Origin: Crocinitomicaceae bacterium
Lineage (GTDB): Bacteria; Bacteroidota; Bacteroidia; Flavobacteriales_D; Crocinitomicaceae
Reading direction: 5' to 3'
DNA: 9,064 bases
Assembly: GCA_011522905.1 (NCBI GenBank)
Contig: WTIB01000304.1
Location: forward strand, 1 to 9,064
Shown: positions 7,313-9,064 of the stretch, piece after piece
Position numbering within the stretch: the first letter of the stretch is position 1
Layout: every line of letters begins with the position of its first letter
Notes under the pieces: generated by a model
The model's database searches: none
Told to the model about the DNA's origin: nothing
What the model saw: only the letters and a program-made list of their open reading frames with translations
Program-made: the position numbers and the translations under genes

Positions 7313-8312
7313 AATTTTTAATTAATGATGTAAATTCTTTTTCATTGTGCATTTCAATTGAAATGGGTTGAAAGTAAATTGGTAATTTATTTTTTGATAA
7401 ATACGTTTCAAATTCCAACATTCTCACCATATCCTTTTCCGTAGTAAGGATAATTGTTTGCTCATCTGCAAAGCTATTAAATTTTTGATGGATATCCTTA
7501 ATGTCTTCTATGTCATAGCGATGATGATCTGAATATGTAACTTCTTCTATTTCATATGTTTTTTCCAAATGCGATTTGAGACTTTGATTGTTGGCAATAC
7601 CTGTAACCAGTAAAATTCTTTTGATATCTCCAACTGCTACTCCAAAACAGATGAATTTTTCATAAACGATTGAGCTAAAAAAAATAGGCTTATGATAATT
7701 TGACAGTCTTGATTTAATATTTTCTTTTTCTTCATGGCTCAATTCATTAGGACATTTGCTAACAAGAATACAATGGGCTCTTTTTATATTTTTCTTGGGT
7801 TCTCTTAGTCTACCAGCAGGAATCAACATATCATCAACAAAAAGCTCATTAAAAGGCGTGGTAACAATTGAAAATTCGGTAATCACCTTTCTATGTTGGA
7901 ATACATCATCAAACAACATGATTGCACCTGGATTTTGTTTGATCACACTATGGCTAGCATTCAACCGATTCTTTGAAACAATGACCTGGATTTTATTCTT
8001 AAACCTTTTTTTATACATGAGAGGTTCATCACCCACTTCATAGCTTTTATGCGATTCCTTTAATTGAACCATACCTCGACTGGTTCTTTTATAACCTCGG
8101 CTCAAGACATATACGGTTTCATGATTTTTTAAAAGCCATTCAGTCAAATATATAGTTAATGGAGTTTTACCTGTTCCACCCATGGAAAGGTTTCCTATAC
8201 CGATACTATTTTTTACTCGATAAGATTTGAGAAAACCAATATCGTATAAAAAATTTCTTATGAAAATAATTAGTGCGTAAGGTCCCGTTAAGGGAAGCAA
8301 GAGAAATCTCAT
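7296..8312 (-). CDS. lpxK: Tetraacyldisaccharide 4'-kinase (lipid A biosynthesis)
   Basis: The 338-residue membrane-associated kinase is predicted to phosphorylate the 4' position of tetraacyldisaccharide-1-phosphate to give lipid IVA at the cytoplasmic face of the inner membrane. A hydrophobic N-terminal segment (about 2-28) fits the membrane-docking helix. The P-loop is IGNLSMGGTGKTP (39-51, GGTGKTP at 45-51). Downstream are SRGYKR (71-76), VGDEP (93-97), DDVFQHR (135-141, equivalent to the DDGxQH motif) and PAGRLREP (165-172), all characteristic of LpxK. Length and motif order are normal and no key residue is lost. The ATG is 15 nt after the DUF4956 gene stop, preceded by a purine-rich stretch. 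The stop lies inside the phosphorylase gene. Together with lpxH about 4.5 kb downstream on the same strand, it points to lipid A synthesis as one theme of the cluster. Confidence 0.95.
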   Translation of the reverse strand: MRFLLLPLTGPYALIIFIRNFLYDIGFLKSYRVKNSIGIGNLSMGGTGKTPLTIYLTEWLLKNHETVYVLSRGYKRTSRGMVQLKESHKSYEVGDEPLMYKKRFKNKIQVIVSKNRLNASHSVIKQNPGAIMLFDDVFQHRKVITEFSIVTTPFNELFVDDMLIPAGRLREPKKNIKRAHCILVSKCPNELSHEEKENIKSRLSNYHKPIFFSSIVYEKFICFGVAVGDIKRILLVTGIANNQSLKSHLEKTYEIEEVTYSDHHRYDIEDIKDIHQKFNSFADEQTIILTTEKDMVRMLEFETYLSKNKLPIYFQPISIEMHNEKEFTSLIKNYVGKV

Positions 8313-8330
8313 GCGATTGTTTCTTTCCTA
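8313..8330 (-). promoter_or_regulatory. Weak Shine-Dalgarno-like leader of lpxK
   Basis: Read on the minus strand, the short leader is TAGGAAAGAAACAATCGC followed by the lpxK ATG. The AGGAAAG, which overlaps the upstream TAG stop, is the best Shine-Dalgarno-like element I noticed in the window, but it stands about 10 nt from the start. Many genes of this phylum initiate without a Shine-Dalgarno sequence, so it may simply be A-rich leader. Confidence 0.3.
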
Positions 8331-8990
8331 TTGAACGTGATAATCAGAAAATTCTTGTTCATCTGCATAATAATATACACGAACCTGAGCTGTATCATTT
8401 AAAAAATCAATCTTTCCAATTTCAAATCTATTTAGAGATAATCCAGTTCTTTTCTCTAGATCTTTTTTCATTTCAACTTCTTTTTCTGGAACAATAAGGT
8501 CAATTCGTTCATATATAATGGTCTTTCGCGTTTCATGTTTCATAAGCCATAGAAACTCTAGGATGTATGTAAGAACAACCATAAAGACATTGATTAGTGC
8601 CATTTCTGCAATACTGAGCTTGTTTGAAGCCAAGGCATTAACAACACTAAGACCAATGATTAAGAATAGGTAGGTCATTTCCTTTATTTCTATGGCATCG
8701 GTCCGATAACGAATGATTCCAAAGATGGCAAATAGCCCTAATCCCATACCGGTATCGATATCAAGTTTTTTTAATCCGAAGCAAAGGAAAAAAGTAATCG
8801 TACCAATTAAATAATAGGTAAATAGATAATCTTTTCTCTTGGTTTTTTCGTAGTACAAGTATCGAATCAATATGGTAATAAAAACCATATTAATTGCCAA
8901 ACGCATCAAGAGAAGATAAAAATCTTCATCGAACCACTGCAGAGTAAATGGCTCCTCTAATTTCTTTTTTAAAATAACGTTAATCAACAT
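8328..8990 (-). CDS. DUF4956 family integral membrane protein
   Basis: The 220-residue protein belongs to the DUF4956 family, recognised by GLFAIFGIIRYRTDAIEIKE (85-104) followed by MTYLFLIIGLSVVNALA and by the soluble tail. About four membrane segments are visible (roughly 26-47, 56-73, 105-122 and 128-148). A conserved loop carries the FGIIRYRT motif between the second and third. The C-terminal 70 residues are cytoplasmic-looking and polar, including EKRTGLSLNRFEIGKIDF and a Tyr-rich strand. No biochemical function is known to me. Genes of this family are often found beside genes for VTC-type (polyphosphate polymerase-like) domain proteins, which makes the truncated upstream frame at the right edge interesting. 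The ATG overlaps the end of that frame by 7 nt and is preceded by a purine-rich AAAGAAG. The family is firm, the function unknown. Confidence 0.88.
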   Translation of the reverse strand: MLINVILKKKLEEPFTLQWFDEDFYLLLMRLAINMVFITILIRYLYYEKTKRKDYLFTYYLIGTITFFLCFGLKKLDIDTGMGLGLFAIFGIIRYRTDAIEIKEMTYLFLIIGLSVVNALASNKLSIAEMALINVFMVVLTYILEFLWLMKHETRKTIIYERIDLIVPEKEVEMKKDLEKRTGLSLNRFEIGKIDFLNDTAQVRVYYYADEQEFSDYHVQ

Positions 8991-9064
8991 AATATCTTCT
9001 TTAATTGTATTGTTTTCTTTTTAAAACGATTTGATTTTATTTCTCTATCGGAATAATATTTCAT
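8984..9064 (-). CDS. C-terminal fragment of an upstream gene, identity uncertain (possibly VTC-domain protein)
   Basis: An open frame enters from the right edge and reads 26 codons to a TGA at 8984-8986, overlapping the DUF4956 start by 7 nt. The tail is very basic (SNRFKKKTIQLKKILC). Its close overlap on the same strand fits the junctions elsewhere in the cluster, and otherwise these 74 bases would be the longest gene-free stretch in the window. An ATG sits exactly at the edge (9062-9064), so I cannot tell from this window whether the frame continues upstream. In other Bacteroidota the gene before DUF4956 is often a VTC/polyphosphate polymerase-domain protein. The basic NRFKxK ending is compatible with that, but the fragment is too short to prove it. 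Confidence 0.4.
   Translation of the reverse strand: MKYYSDREIKSNRFKKKTIQLKKILC

Noticed and set aside
7756..8043. Plus-strand open frame of 95 codons with hydrophobic stretches
   Set aside because: It is antisense to conserved lpxK motifs (DDVFQHR, PAGRLREP). The apparent hydrophobicity follows from reading Lys/Asn/Glu-rich codons in reverse.
8273..8497. Plus-strand open frame of 74 codons spanning the lpxK/DUF4956 junction
   Set aside because: It lies over the ends of two well-supported minus-strand genes, with no family resemblance.

Overview
The window is a compact, AT-rich stretch of a Bacteroidota chromosome, most likely from a Flavobacteriales-type organism. The evidence is the protein families: the bacteroidete-type alanine dehydrogenase, a stand-alone HsdR-N-terminal-domain protein, DUF4369/TlpA-like thioredoxins, DUF4956, and an LpxH/LpxK lipid A pathway. 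Most starts also lack a Shine-Dalgarno sequence and sit in A-rich leaders. I see no RNA gene, mobile element, CRISPR array or obvious horizontally acquired island.

All genes lie on the minus strand, so transcription runs from the right edge to the left edge. In that order they are: the last 26 codons of an unidentified gene (8984-9064); a DUF4956 membrane protein; lpxK (lipid A 4'-kinase); a trimeric-type purine nucleoside phosphorylase; gatB; two adjacent TlpA/ResA-like thioredoxin proteins (a predicted lipoprotein, then a predicted soluble periplasmic protein); lpxH; tsaE; alanine dehydrogenase; and the 5' 138 codons of an HsdR-N-terminal-domain protein that runs off the left edge. The largest gap between genes is 15 nt and most junctions overlap or touch. 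No gene-free stretch exists, and no terminator or internal promoter is evident, so the whole window could be part of one long transcription unit.

Functionally it is a mixed housekeeping cluster. Its themes are outer-membrane lipid A synthesis (lpxK, lpxH), translation fidelity and tRNA modification (gatB, tsaE), purine salvage and amino-acid metabolism (PNP, Ald), envelope thiol redox chemistry (two TlpA proteins), and two conserved bacteroidete proteins of unclear role (DUF4956, HsdR-N). I did not find a convincing new defence or mobile system. The points most worth a second look are the Asp at the purine-specificity position of the phosphorylase, the His-to-Gln change in the alanine dehydrogenase pocket, the tandem thioredoxin duplication with divergent anchoring, the orphan PD-(D/E)XK protein, the TTG start of lpxH and the gatB start choice.
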